DNA from: Schoenoplectus triqueter
Lineage: Eukaryota; Streptophyta; Magnoliopsida; Poales; Cyperaceae
Length of the DNA: 22,580 nucleotides
Assembly: GCA_964058805.1 (NCBI GenBank)
Contig: CAXKVV010002124.1
Location: forward strand, 1 to 22,580
Direction of reading: 5' to 3'
Below are positions 9,359 through 19,469 of this stretch, piece after piece. The position numbers were made by a program, and so were the translations under genes. How positions within the stretch are numbered: position 1 is the first letter of the stretch; each line of letters opens with the position of its first letter. Below the pieces are notes generated by a model. The model saw only the letters and a program-made list of their open reading frames with translations, did no database searches and was not told the DNA's origin.

Positions 9359-9601
9359 ATGGCAAGAAATTCTGATCTCCGTTTTGAGATGGAGGTGGCA
9401 CCACATGAGATGGTAAAAGTGGCGAGGCTCAAGACGACACCGACCCTGGACACGATTCCTGAGGAGGATATCGAGGAGATGATCCAACAAGATGTCCAGC
9501 TGAGTTCTCCTGGTAGCCCTTCTCTACCACCTGATTGGCCGCGCGACCTGGAAGTGTTGAGGGCCTTTCTGCAAAATATCTCCCGGGAAGAGGATATGTA
9601 G
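9359..9601 (+). CDS. Small acidic FEMEVAP-motif protein, 80 aa
   Basis: A single-exon gene from ATG 9359 to TAG 9599-9601. The frame is open upstream to a TTG at 9296, but homology with the 58-aa paralogue begins at MARNSDLRFEMEVAP, so 9359 is chosen. Residues 1-38 match the paralogue ungapped (FEMEVAP 9-15, VAR 21-23, LDTIPEED 30-37). The stretch TTTGAGATGGAGGTGGC is identical in DNA. The rest is longer and different: an acidic stretch, a Ser/Pro-rich segment (LSSPGSPSLPPDW, about 48-60) and a leucine-containing tail ending REEDM. No signal peptide, membrane helix or catalytic motif is visible. Promoter elements suggest stress or ABA induction. The family is unrecognised and no function is assigned. 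It converges on the demethylase gene. Confidence 0.82.
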   Translation: MARNSDLRFEMEVAPHEMVKVARLKTTPTLDTIPEEDIEEMIQQDVQLSSPGSPSLPPDWPRDLEVLRAFLQNISREEDM

Positions 9602-10499
9602 AGATTTTGTAGAGTTCGTTTTATGAGAAGAGATTGATTTTTGGGGGGTATTAGGAGGATAGAACGGCCGAGGCGCAGAGTCTGGAACGAACCATGTAAC
9701 ATACTTTCGTTTTGTTTTGTAATTTTGGTTATTTAGAGGATGCTATTGCTAAGTGTCATGTTTTGTTGATAGTTAGGTTGTGAAAATTTCAGACGCAATC
9801 AACTGATGGATTGCAGAACTGGTGACTGTTGTTTGTTTTAAAGACTTAACAAGAGACTTTGTATTTTTGTAATCAAAACGTGCGAGTTAATTATTTGTCT
9901 ATCTATTTTGTTTGTCCTTTCTTTCTTTCTTTTTTGGGTCAGGATTGATTAATAACTATAGAGTGTTTCGAATCGTAAAATTTTAAATCATTTGATATAC
10001 GATAAACTATAAAACAAAATTCAGTATTTTTTTTATAACATAATATGTATATGTAATATTAAATTGTAAATCCAAGCTATATTTTTTTTTAAATACTGTC
10101 GTGATCGTCAAAATAAAACATTGTTTGGTGATATGTTCTGCTAAAGTGCTATGTGCCAAATATGGTGCTAAAGAAAATTAGATTTTTTTCTGAGAGCTTA
10201 TGACATAATAGTGCTCTCATATGTTTTCAGAAAAATTTTAAGTTTTCAAGACGTCCTTTACTCTTTCACAATTGGACTGAAACTTCATCTGGTCAAGGGG
10301 AAATTTTTAACCAAAAAAAGAAAAGAAAAGGCATAGAAGATGCTATACCAACATTTTGTCCTTTTGGTGCTTATATGTATCAATTTACTTAACCCCGAGA
10401 CACATTATTAACGACAACAATTTTAAATAATCCTGCTAATCAAGTTAACGAAGCCCCACCCCCACAAACTTAAAGAGAAATAGGAACTGTTATGGTAGC
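9602..10499. other. Intergenic region between convergent genes
   Basis: The first 200-300 bp are probably the 3' UTR and poly(A) region of the 80-aa gene. The part close to 10499 serves as 3' UTR of the minus-strand demethylase. Between them is AT-rich sequence with no credible open frame. Confidence 0.5.
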
Positions 10500-10677
10500 T
10501 CAATAATTCAAGTTAGAACCTCTCAGGTTCTTGTCAGAATGATGCAATAATTCCCTCTCCAGTCCCTCCTTTGGTGGGTCCAATGCCAGATCCTCAGCTG
10601 GTGCTCTAGATTTTTCTCGACTGGTCTCATAACAAATCTTTGAACCTTCTAAATCTGTTTGCGCTTCATTATTAGAG
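10500..10677 (-). other. JMJ25: Last exon: variable polar C-terminus
   Basis: After acceptor GTGGTGCCAG, the frame required by exon 14 stays open for 58 codons ([17 protein letters not shown] onward) to TGA. The sequence is charged and probably disordered. Nothing conserved is recognised, so the evidence is splice phase and openness only. Confidence 0.6.
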
Positions 10678-13600
10678 CTGGCACCACAAAAATAGACAGT
10701 CAGATGAGCATTTTAGTGATAACAAACTAAAATGCTTCCAGTCAAAAAGTGTCACATCTGCAAGGAATTGTGGCGTGCTCTTATTATTGTTTTTATTTAT
10801 TTATTTACTGTTTAATAAACCTCTCTAAATTAACAAAATGTTATATACATGCATCAAAAACTATTATTTTTTTTTAAATAAGGCTCCCAACAATTCCGGC
10901 ATATATATTACTTTTTCATGTCTCTTGAAACTTAAATATACATCACGGCGTGAAGAGGTGAGATCTAATACCATCTGTACTAACTCTGTACTAACTCTGC
11001 GCTTCAAATTATGTTAATTGTTAACTGTTTGTACTACGTACTTTAGTATTTCAGTATTTTTAATGCTTACCAATTTCTGATGTCCTTATTGGTCAAGTAA
11101 TTGATGGAATTGTTCAAGGCATGCAGAGCCATCTTTTTAACCTGAACACACAATAAACCAAGTTCCATATCAGAAAACACACAATTTTATAACTAGACAA
11201 AAGTACAATTACCCAAATCAAAAAAGGGAAAATTTTATGGTAACCCCAGCAAAACCTCAAGAGATAATGCATGCCATTGTAGGAGGGAAACATTTCTTGT
11301 AAAGCATTCAAAAATGTTAAATGCCGAAGTACCCTTTCATTCCCACCAAAGCAGGTTTCTTTATGCATGCTCAAGGCAGCTCTGAATGGAATATTTTCGA
11401 GCATACAAATGAAGTATAGATAGACTTTAGTTTTTTCAATTTGGGTACAAGATAATTTCAGGATTTGTAGGAACAGTAAAGTCTTCATGCAAGAACCTCA
11501 AGTTTATCTTCTTTTGCTTTGTGCTCAGATGGAAGAAGCCTGAACTCATCAGTCAACCTAATGCACTGTCTAACATTCTCAGGCGATACAAAATCAACTG
11601 CCACCTTTATGCAAGACTGCTCAGAACATGCGTTATGTTAATATCAAATACAGGTCTGAAAAGATGTGTCAAAATTAATGGTCCATTACCATTCAATTCT
11701 TTCCAAATGTCTTATTATTGGTTATAGAATCCAAAACTAGTGAATATAACTTCTGTGCGTTTGCAAAATGACATGTGTGATGAATCAGATAGGGAAAGAA
11801 AATAGGAGACTTTAGATAGTTAGAGATAGTCATTAAGGAGATCTGAGGTAAGGAGTAAATTTGCATTCCAATGTCCAATGCAAAATTGTCATCAAGAATT
11901 TAGTAAATACCGCAAACTACATTACTGTTGACATTATTCATGAATCTTGATTATTGTAAATACTGTAAACTATGTTACCATTAACAATGTTCTTAAATCT
12001 TATTTATTGCACTGTTAGCATTATTAAATCTAAATTATTGTAAATATCGCAAACTCTTAAACCTTGTTCTTAAATCTTAATTATTAATTATATTGGCTGA
12101 TTACAACCATTGTTAAATGTTGATGACCGCCAGTTCATGCATGTACAGCATGTTATGAGTTCTCTCAAATTTAGATGATGTTGCCAAAAAAAGTCTCAAT
12201 CAGATTATAATTTAATCATTTTTCCTCAATTAACAACCATGTGAGTTTACTCAGAAACCAAACTAGCACATAAATTCAGTAAATCAGACTAGTTTGAAAT
12301 TTTTACTAGTGGTTACAATTGCTTTGATCATACCTTAAGGTTTCTGACTTGATGGGGGCAACCAGCAGGGATGAAAACTGCCTCACCGAGCTTTTGCTCA
12401 AAGGTCCATGGCTCAATGCCTATAGAAGACTACCAGTTAAAAAAAAAAGGAATACGAAAGAAAATTCCAAAGGAAAAAAAAGTTGCTGAGTTCTCTTTGT
12501 AAGCACCAACTGACAATCATGGTTGTGAACTAAGACCTTCAATTGAATGCAAAACAGAAAGAATACAAGGTTTATAAAGGGTTTGCAAGACAAAGTAGAT
12601 CAAATGTACCAACCATACTCTTCCTTGAGCTTTTTCTTGTGCTCCAATGTCAAGTAGAATGACTGGTCATGGATTGGATGAAAAACCTGATAAATAAAAA
12701 GTTATGTTAGGAAAAGGAAAGGAAGCATGACAACAGGGTTCTTAATTGTTTAGCTCGAAGGGTCTCTGCACCATAGTCGTGATTATCATAATTACAGGTA
12801 ATGATACAAAGAATTATACAAATTGCAGTTTCTTCAACTGATAATAGTAAAAATAGGTGGGCCAGTAACCACTGACATATTTTAGGATACCTGTTTGACC
12901 GGGTTGCAATGAACGTGTCTAAACTCTCTTGAGTGCTTGGTCAGAAATTCTATTAGCTCGGGCACATCTTCCCTTCTGAAAATGTCCCAGAGTGCACCCC
13001 CATATTCTGGAACTTTGTTTTCTTCATCTGTTATGTCCCACTTGTGACATGGTTCATCAGTTGAACTCTGGAAACCATTTTTTGCATCACAAATTGGCTC
13101 TTCCTTTCTTTGCTCTGTGTTTGGGTTGACAAGCTCATTGAGTTCGGCCTGCAAGCCTCCATTGTCCATTTTCTTGTCCTGACTGACAGGTCCTGCATCA
13201 CTACATCCTGCTTCTTCCAATTCAGATTTAGTTACAGATTGCTGGACCTGCAATACCAAAGGTAATTTTTTTTTTATAAAAAAAAAGGCAAAACAACAGA
13301 AATTTTATAAGTATTTTCCAAGTTGAAATTTCAAATTAGTGATAATTTATTAGTAGCAGTGCATAACTGCATATAATATCTGGCAACAATTTAGGCACCT
13401 TTATTAGACATAATTTAGTTCACAATTAAGAAATGTGATTTTTGACTAGACCCACAACAATTTGCTTCAGCCACTGAGAGATATTCATGGCAACTGATTT
13501 AAAAGATAATAATAATATATAGGATATTCCTACATCATCAGACTCATCATCCTTGCTGTCAACATCATTGTTACCAGATGGCGTAGCCAAGCCGCCATGG

Positions 13601-16600
13601 AATAATTCAGCCAAGTCCTGCTCCTTCAATTTCCTTTTTAGTTTCTTTATTTGTGTAAGATTGTCTTCAGCAGGATTTACTTCAGAAGTATGTGTCAATA
13701 TATTGACCTTAATGAAATAACAGAAACAAAATTAAACATGCATACAATATTAAGAGTATATTCCAGGTTTCAAAAAAGGAATGGTGCGGTAAAGGCAACA
13801 CAATTAAACACAAATGAAACATTTATGGAAGCCCAATGTCGTAATTCTGGCCTAAAAAAATAGAAAGGAAAAGTAACAGCACCATCACATGCCACAAAAT
13901 CTAACAAGTACTTCTGATAATACTTACTAATTAACCTAATATCGCCATTACTACATGAGTTAGGAACTGGAAATGACCTTTGGTCTCATAAGGTTTTTCT
14001 TCCAAAATATAAATGAAAGAAAGGAACTGGACACAATCTGCATCAGCAGACCAAGAAACCTTGACTTCGATTAGGGATCCTCCAAACAAGTCAACATTGC
14101 CAAATTTTATAAAAACATACAGCATCAGACATGTCACAGTGAAGTTTTGTGACAGAATCTCCTCGGCCAAGCTCTTCTCTAAATCCATAAGCAATGTACG
14201 TCTTTGGACCGAGATCAGGCTTTGTGACATCTGTCGGGAGTTCGGTAGCAAGATTGAGTGGGCCATAGCGGGGATCGGTGTACTCGGGGAAGGGTAAAGC
14301 CATAATAAACTCAGTAAAGTGACGTGGCAATCTCTCACTGAACAAACTACCTGGAGGCCAGTCCTGCAGCTTGAGCATCTCAGGCCAGCCATTTGAGTGG
14401 CATCTCCCACTTTCATACCCAGCAAAAAAAGCATGGCTGTTTATCTCCACCTGAAAAAAAAGAGAAAATAATAAGATGTTGGAGCTTTTACTACATCCTT
14501 TCCTTTCATTGAAGTTCCTGTTAATCTCTCCATAAGAAAGTTCAGTAATTGTACATTCATCATATACAATACCTAATGACAATGGTTGCAATGACAGCTG
14601 AAGGAAAACGATGTTAGGAACGAGATCCTAAACCACAAGTGCAATACTAAAAGTCTAAAACCATAAATTTCACAGGAGCTAAAAAAATAATAATAACAGC
14701 CCTCGATCCTGAAATCCTTAACTCTGTATAAACTAAGTCTACAGTGGCATACAGATTCAAATGATTGTACATCTCTTCAACTAACCTCACACCAATCAAG
14801 ACAATCAATGGCTTTCACAGCTAGTTCGGAGCTAACATTGTGTCTTGTTGTCTCCCTTAGGGCACGCCACATCACCATCGGCTCCCAGCTGAGCCCAGAT
14901 GTTTGATCCAGAACATCCCGCACAATTATTGGTTCACCCCTCATCCAGTGCTTTCGAAAATGGTCTAGTCCCTCCTGCATGGCATCCGCACTTGTCGCAC
15001 AGTATATACAATTATCCCCTGAACCCTCTCTATTTGCTGCTCTTCTCAAACTTTTATTTTTGGAATTTATGCTGCCGGAGCAACTACATGGGCTTGAAGA
15101 AAAAAGTAGTTCTGAAAATTCCATTTGTTGTATGATGTGCTCAGCCTTGAATTGGAGCTCCGGAAGGAAGTTCTCCGGATGTATGCATTTCAGTTGTAGA
15201 ATTGATCTGCCACAGCCACCAAGCTCCTTTGGTGCACATGGAATGCTGCCATCTTCATTAGCTTTCCATGTGAGATGGGCATTTTTTTTCACCTTACTGT
15301 TACTGAGTTCCTGTGAAGAACTTACAGAATCATGGGATGCATTGCTTTCTTTAGAAGGTCTGTTTTTGCGACTTCGGTTGTTTTGTTGACCAAATATGTA
15401 CTTCTTTCCATAGTCTTTATATGGTTCGAATTTGGCCTCTATGCCACCAGGAACAAGATCAGAACGGAGTTCAATGCAGCACCTTAAGCAGAGATCATAG
15501 GAGCATATTGGACAGCTCCGGTGGAAATCTATAATTGATGTTTTGCAATTGTTACTGTTCAAAAGGGGAAAACAAAGGAGTTACTCTGACTGCTTTTTTG
15601 CAAATGTATCCTTGCAAAAAAAATCAACAATTTGATTCTGATCTCATAAAATCAGCAACTAAGCTCCAATCTTATAAAAATCAGCAACTAAGTTCCAATC
15701 TTTATCACAAAAAAATCTCACAGAATCAGTTTGTCTCTGTTAGGTAACGGTTTACTACCTCAATCTTTTTCGAACAATGTTATTACATTGAGCTTAAACA
15801 TTTGGTATTCCATTTGAGGAGTGATAATTGCCCCCCCCCCCCCCCCCCTTGCACTTGGTATTATGTATAAACACATTTTGAAAATACATAGCCTCTATCT
15901 TAAATTTTGAAACATGCATTTTTTTAGAAGTGTTTATACCTAATATTGGGTACAGATGAGGGATGCAGAAAGTTCGGGTGCAAGAATATTTTCTCATTCC
16001 ATTTCAGTAAAATCTACTTATTTCCATTTCTTAGGTGGCACTAACATGAAACTGTGAAATTTTATGTACCAGTATACACGGTCATCTTTGTCAAATTCAG
16101 CTATCTCAAGGTTTATCTCACTCCCAGAAACACCTATAAGAAAATGAGAAGAAGTTCACTTAGAATCAAAGCATATTCAGATAAAGTCGATAGAAATGAC
16201 ATGGAAATCAAATTAGTACCTCGTATTGTAGCTTCTATTTCCTTCTCTGCATTTTGTTCTTGTTGGAACTCTTTAAGCCAAGGAAGCATGAGGTATAGCA
16301 TATAGCAATAGTATTTGTATTGCTCTGACTCAGAGATATCCTTTTTGACTGGCTGCATGGATCAAATAAAAAGGTTATTATAACCAATTAAATAAAAAAT
16401 TCCAAGTTAAAAAACTTGTGAGTTATTGATATTTCAAGTGGCACAATAAAAGATTGCGCAGAGCCAAACTTATCTGGAAATGTCTAATTTTTTATGTTTT
16501 AAATAAGTGTATGCTGAACACAGCTAACACACATTAATTCATTAAAAATAGTATCATAATGCTTAGCATAGAAAATTTAACTGAGATAGACCTCAGCAAG

Positions 16601-18171
16601 GCCCTCCAAGCGCAGACATGGCTTGCAATTGCAGTTGTTTCGGCAAACTGGGCACTTAGCTGCAAATTCTTTCTTTGATATTTGAGGATACCTAAATCCA
16701 ACAAATTATTAATAACAATTAAGGGCTTCATTTCAACAGAAGATGTTGCATGGTACTTATGTATTTTGGTAGATAGAAAACTAGACAACCATTCACTAAT
16801 AGCAATCAAGCAGCTGACTGATCATAAATTGTGATTAAGTGTACTGCTCCCATAATAATAAGCTTAATTGTGTTAGAAAGACTATCACAACTGCAAATTA
16901 AATTGAAAAAGTAAATTGTATAATATCAAATGTTAAACTGACCAGCGATTCACACATTGAAGACAAAAACGCTTCTTAAGACAGAGCTTGCATCGGATGA
17001 CCTTCCCATTTTGTCGCTGACACTGATGACAGTGAAGTGCATATTTTCCAACCAAAGATTTCTTTCTCTTTTTCTGTATAAATCCAGGAAGTGTGTTCAA
17101 TTATTCTCATGTAAAGGCGAGTTAACGAGAATGAAAAATTGGAAAGGATGCAATAAATTACCACAGTTTTGTTCTTCATGCTGTCAATTTGTTCATGTTT
17201 TTTTATGCTTTTTACCCGCTCTCTCCTGAAATTTGAACGCCGGAACTCCTTTTCCAATTCCTTGTCCTGCTATTTAACAAAAAGAGATAACCAAAATAAA
17301 TATATCGAATAGTTATAACTCTTCCTTCTTATATAATTCAATATTGGGAAAAAGCAACAACCAAGTTACCAACAATATAAATTTAGTTGATTTTTTTTTC
17401 TTTGTTGAATTTTTTGTAAGCAAATTGATAGAATATCATATAGAAGATGCAAAGTTTACAACTTTACTCTTCCAGATGCATGTAACTGAAAATTTTCAGA
17501 AGTAATCAGCATGAAAATTCAATAAAGAAAAAAAAATCAACGAAAGAATCAAGAACTCGTGGGGTTTTCCATACCGATTCTGTATCGTTTACGATCTGCA
17601 CAACAACTCCCTCCCATTCTGCCTCTCTCTGTCTTTTCTCATGCACTGGTCGATCCTTGCTGGTATCACCTCTCTTCCTCTTCTTTCCCTCTCTTTGCTT
17701 TGATGGTTTCCAACCTCTCTTCCGGCATGATCCTTCCTCTCTCTTCCTCAAACCATGACTGCCATGAATTTCGCTTTTCTTTTTCTGCAGCGCCTTTCTC
17801 TTTCTAATCTCCAACTTCGTCGTATCACTGACGTCGCACTTCGTCCTCTCAATTCTCTCTCCCTCATCAGCACTATCAGAAACACTTACCTCACCTTTCT
17901 TCGCGCCATTTCTCCGTCTGGTAACGGACGACCCTTCCCCGCTACTCTCGTCACCTTTCTTCTCCTTTCTCCCTCTTTGCTCTCCATTGCCACGCGCGCC
18001 ATTTTGCGAAGGATCTCGCGCCATTCTTTTCTCCTGAGATTCACGCTCAAACATCTTCAAGTGAGCATCGCAGTAGCTCCGACCTTCCACTCTGGCGTTA
18101 CTACAGTGCCCCCCGCGGTCGCTCAGGATGCAACGTTCCCCGTCCGGCGGTGGATCTTAGCCCTCCGCCAT
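10500..18171 (-). CDS. JMJ25: JmjC-domain H3K9 demethylase, KDM3/JMJ25 (IBM1) group, 15 exons
   Basis: Predicted Fe(II)/2-oxoglutarate-dependent demethylase of histone H3 mono- and dimethyl-lysine 9, acting in the nucleus. Fifteen exons with GT/AG junctions join in phase to 1,096 codons, ending TGA at 10502-10500. Numbered from ATG 18171, the order is: WRC-like C14-C23-C34-H37; Lys/Arg-rich nuclear-localisation-type region (to about 190); RING/4CXXC region (C249-C303); second Cys cluster (C377-C403); JmjC (about 600-1005) with iron ligands H737 and D739 (in KLHCDMSDA) and H967 (in [11 protein letters not shown]). All three ligands are present, so it is probably active, unlike family members that have lost them. 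In Arabidopsis, IBM1 protects genes from CHG methylation. Oddity: codon 5 is in-frame TAA, so translation may begin at M40 (18054). KDM3 assignment is secure; the exact orthologue is not. Confidence 0.9.
10792..10805 (-). promoter_or_regulatory. Cluster of AATAAA signals inside the last intron
   Basis: On the gene strand three overlapping AATAAA hexamers occur, about 270-280 bp downstream of exon 14. If the exon 14 donor is not used, the frame reads TGG TAA and stops at once. These signals could then support a shorter mRNA. AT-rich introns yield such hexamers by chance, so the role is unproven. Confidence 0.35.
11904..12090 (-). repeat. Degenerate tandem repeats in intron 12
   Basis: Three related units begin TAAATACCGCAAACTAC (11904), TAAATACTGTAAACTAT (11957) and TAAATATCGCAAACTCT (12041). 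They share TTCTTAAATCTTA and ATTATTG motifs, with unit spacing of 53 and 84 bp. They lie in the largest intron (717 bp), which interrupts the JmjC coding region. Confidence 0.6.
12334..14450 (-). other. JMJ25: JmjC catalytic core exons 8-12
   Basis: Exon 8 encodes [16 protein letters not shown] through KLHCDMSDA, with two iron ligands (H737, D739) and T734 three residues before the histidine, where this family usually has its oxoglutarate-contacting residue. Exon 9 and the first part of exon 10 encode an acidic/lysine-rich insertion with little conservation. The later part of exon 10 ([15 protein letters not shown] onward) resumes the family fold. Exon 11 adds [12 protein letters not shown] and exon 12 adds [13 protein letters not shown] with the third ligand H967. 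Confidence 0.88.
14786..15554 (-). other. JMJ25: Exon 7: second Cys cluster and JmjC N-terminal part
   Basis: The largest internal exon (769 nt). It starts with [14 protein letters not shown] and continues [13 protein letters not shown], a conserved zinc-binding region of plant KDM3 proteins. A polar linker with Ser/Lys-rich sequence follows, then [20 protein letters not shown], a second CIYC motif, and [14 protein letters not shown] leading to the JmjC domain at AIDCLDWCE. Confidence 0.88.
15646..15703 (-). repeat. 29-bp tandem duplication in intron 6
   Basis: Two consecutive copies of a unit containing AAAATCAGCAACTAAG followed by (C/T)TCCAATCTT lie about 100 bp from the exon 7 acceptor. 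They differ at a few positions. Confidence 0.8.
15831..15848 (-). repeat. 18-base poly-C tract (poly-G on the gene strand) in intron 6
   Basis: Eighteen consecutive C on the + strand fall in an otherwise AT-rich intron. The pre-mRNA would carry an uninterrupted G run able to form a G-quadruplex. Homopolymers of this length are also prone to sequencing-length error, so the exact count is uncertain. Confidence 0.85.
16592..17073 (-). other. JMJ25: Exons 3-4: RING/4CXXC-type zinc region
   Basis: Exon 3 reads [17 protein letters not shown] then [16 protein letters not shown]. Exon 4 completes it with [20 protein letters not shown] and NCKPC. Cys positions 249, 252, 262, 265, 271, 274, 291, 294, 298, 300 and 303 match the zinc region typical of plant KDM3 demethylases. 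The W278 codon is split by intron 3, confirming the junction. Confidence 0.9.
17575..18171 (-). other. JMJ25: Exon 1: WRC-like zinc motif and basic N-terminus, with in-frame stop
   Basis: ATG 18171-18169 has an excellent plant start context (AAGAATGGCG) and reads M-A-E-G, then TAA at 18159-18157. The same frame then stays open, with [20 protein letters not shown] and RSYCDAH. This is a Cys3His WRC-like motif with spacing C-x8-C-x10-C-x2-H, whereas the usual WRC spacing has x9 first. The following 150 codons are Lys/Arg/Glu-rich with clusters such as KKRKRG and [10 protein letters not shown], fitting nuclear import. The next in-frame ATG is 18054-18052 (M40). An upstream exon spliced to the AG at 18158-18157 is another possibility. 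Confidence 0.8.
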
Positions 18172-18420
18172 TCTTGAGACAGAGAATGGGATTTAGATCT
18201 TGGAAGAGGGTTTTGGGTTTAACAATTGGCTGCTCCGTTTCGTTTCGTCGCGTTCTCTATACTCTGATAACTGATTGAGCGTTTGAAGGATGGAGGAAAA
18301 AGGACGATGCGAGTCTGGCGACCACAGGAAAAGCAAACGAGTGTTATTTACTTATTTTCGTGTGTCAGGACGAAGATTATTTGGACATTATTTCTCTAGA
18401 ATGAACTAGTTAGAATCCTC
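18172..18420 (-). promoter_or_regulatory. Leader and proximal promoter of the JMJ25-like gene
   Basis: On the gene strand the sequence before ATG 18171 contains ACCCAAAACCCTC followed by pyrimidine-rich sequence. No convincing TATA box is seen (GTATAGA near 18260 is weak), as is common for housekeeping chromatin genes. The region is richer in GC than the DNA beyond 18420. Confidence 0.45.
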
Positions 18421-18747
18421 CGCAATCATTCTTGGTTGTGAGTAAAAATAGTAAAATTATAAATTATAAGCGGAAAAAATGTATGGGACCACGATATATG
18501 CACTAACTTTTATGAAACTTATTTTGAGGAATTCCCATATGCTCATAATAAATTTGAATCTTTCTATTTGGAGCTTAGGAAAAAATTTAAATTAAAATAT
18601 GAAGATATAAGCAAATTTATAACATGTAATTATAGATTCATGAAAATAGTGATATTTTATGTATATTTTTATTGCATTTCAAGCGACCTAAAAATTTCAA
18701 TGTCCTGTGATGTAGTAACAAATAATATTCAAATAATATAAAATTAA

Positions 18748-19460
18748 AGTAAAATTGAGTATATACTTCTCAACACATTCTAATTTGGATATTTATCTCT
18801 CCAAATTTAAAAATTAGATATTTATCTCTCAATATATTAAAATTTTGAATATTTATTCAAAACTACTATTATCCTCATAAAAATCAAATTAATAATTAAC
18901 AAAAATTATAAAAGGATAAAAATACCCGTCCATCAGTCAACAACTCATCTCAATTTCGTTGAGAGCTAGCAAATTGAGAAGCGTTAATTTCATCTCTATC
19001 ATCTAATCAAGTTGAATAGTACGAATTTCAAATTTTAATTTCCTCCGTTTTCAAATTTAAAACTCTCAACAAACATATATTTTTTTCTTCATAGTCAAGG
19101 TCCATAAGATCCAGTCACATATGTCTCAGTGAGACTGCTGGAGCTCGATCATTCTTTCAAGGAAATTGATGGTTGTGTCAAAAGTTGTTGATTACTCTTT
19201 TCCGAGCTCGTGAAATTTATGAAGAAATAAAGAACAAGACTATCTAAAAAGATTATTGTAGATTTAAGCAAATGAAAGGAAGAATATTTTTATTCTATTG
19301 TAATTTTAATTAATTATAACTTAATTTTTATGAGAATAATAATAGTTATGGATAAATATCTAAGATTTTGACATTTTGAGAGATAAATATTCAATTTTCA
19401 AATATAGAGGGGTAAATGTTCAAATTGAAATGTGTTGAGCGGTCTATATCTAATTTTGCC
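18748..19460. mobile_element. 713-bp fold-back element with 9-bp target duplication, Mutator-like
   Basis: Inverted arms of about 150-170 bp (18748 to about 18905, and about 19290-19460) share ATTTATCTCTC, CTCAACACA and CTCATAAAAAT segments. TAAAATTAA flanks both ends exactly (18739-18747 and 19461-19469). A 9-bp duplication is the hallmark of Mutator-like elements. There is no transposase, so it is non-autonomous. It lies about 580 bp upstream of the demethylase start codon. AT-rich duplications can match by chance, but the match falls exactly at the repeat ends. Confidence 0.75.
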
Positions 19461-19469
19461 TAAAATTAA

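Larger units (their letters stand above)
10500..18171 (-). other. JMJ25: Exon map of the JMJ25-like gene
   Basis: Exons, 5' to 3' on the minus strand: 18171-17575, 17266-17162, 17073-16943, 16691-16592, 16352-16220, 16133-16070, 15554-14786, 14450-14121, 13707-13534, 13247-12891, 12686-12614, 12419-12334, 11616-11497, 11141-11071, 10677-10500. Each intron starts GT and ends AG. Lengths sum to 3,288 nt, a multiple of three, and codons split by introns restore conserved residues (for example W278, C377, G945). The weakest site is the exon 13 donor (GTTCTT). Exon 15 has least family support but is open for 58 codons in the required phase. Confidence 0.85.

Noticed and set aside
9337..9702. 121-codon open frame on the minus strand
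   Set aside because: Antisense to the 80-aa gene, with no homology. The + strand frame has a paralogue and a promoter.
14979..15389. 136-codon open frame on the + strand
   Set aside because: Antisense shadow of exon 7, whose own frame has conserved zinc motifs and correct splice junctions.
17755..18177. 140-codon open frame on the + strand
   Set aside because: It lies antisense to demethylase exon 1. Its Ser/Leu/Arg-rich translation mirrors the basic Lys/Glu-rich coding strand, and no promoter is seen.
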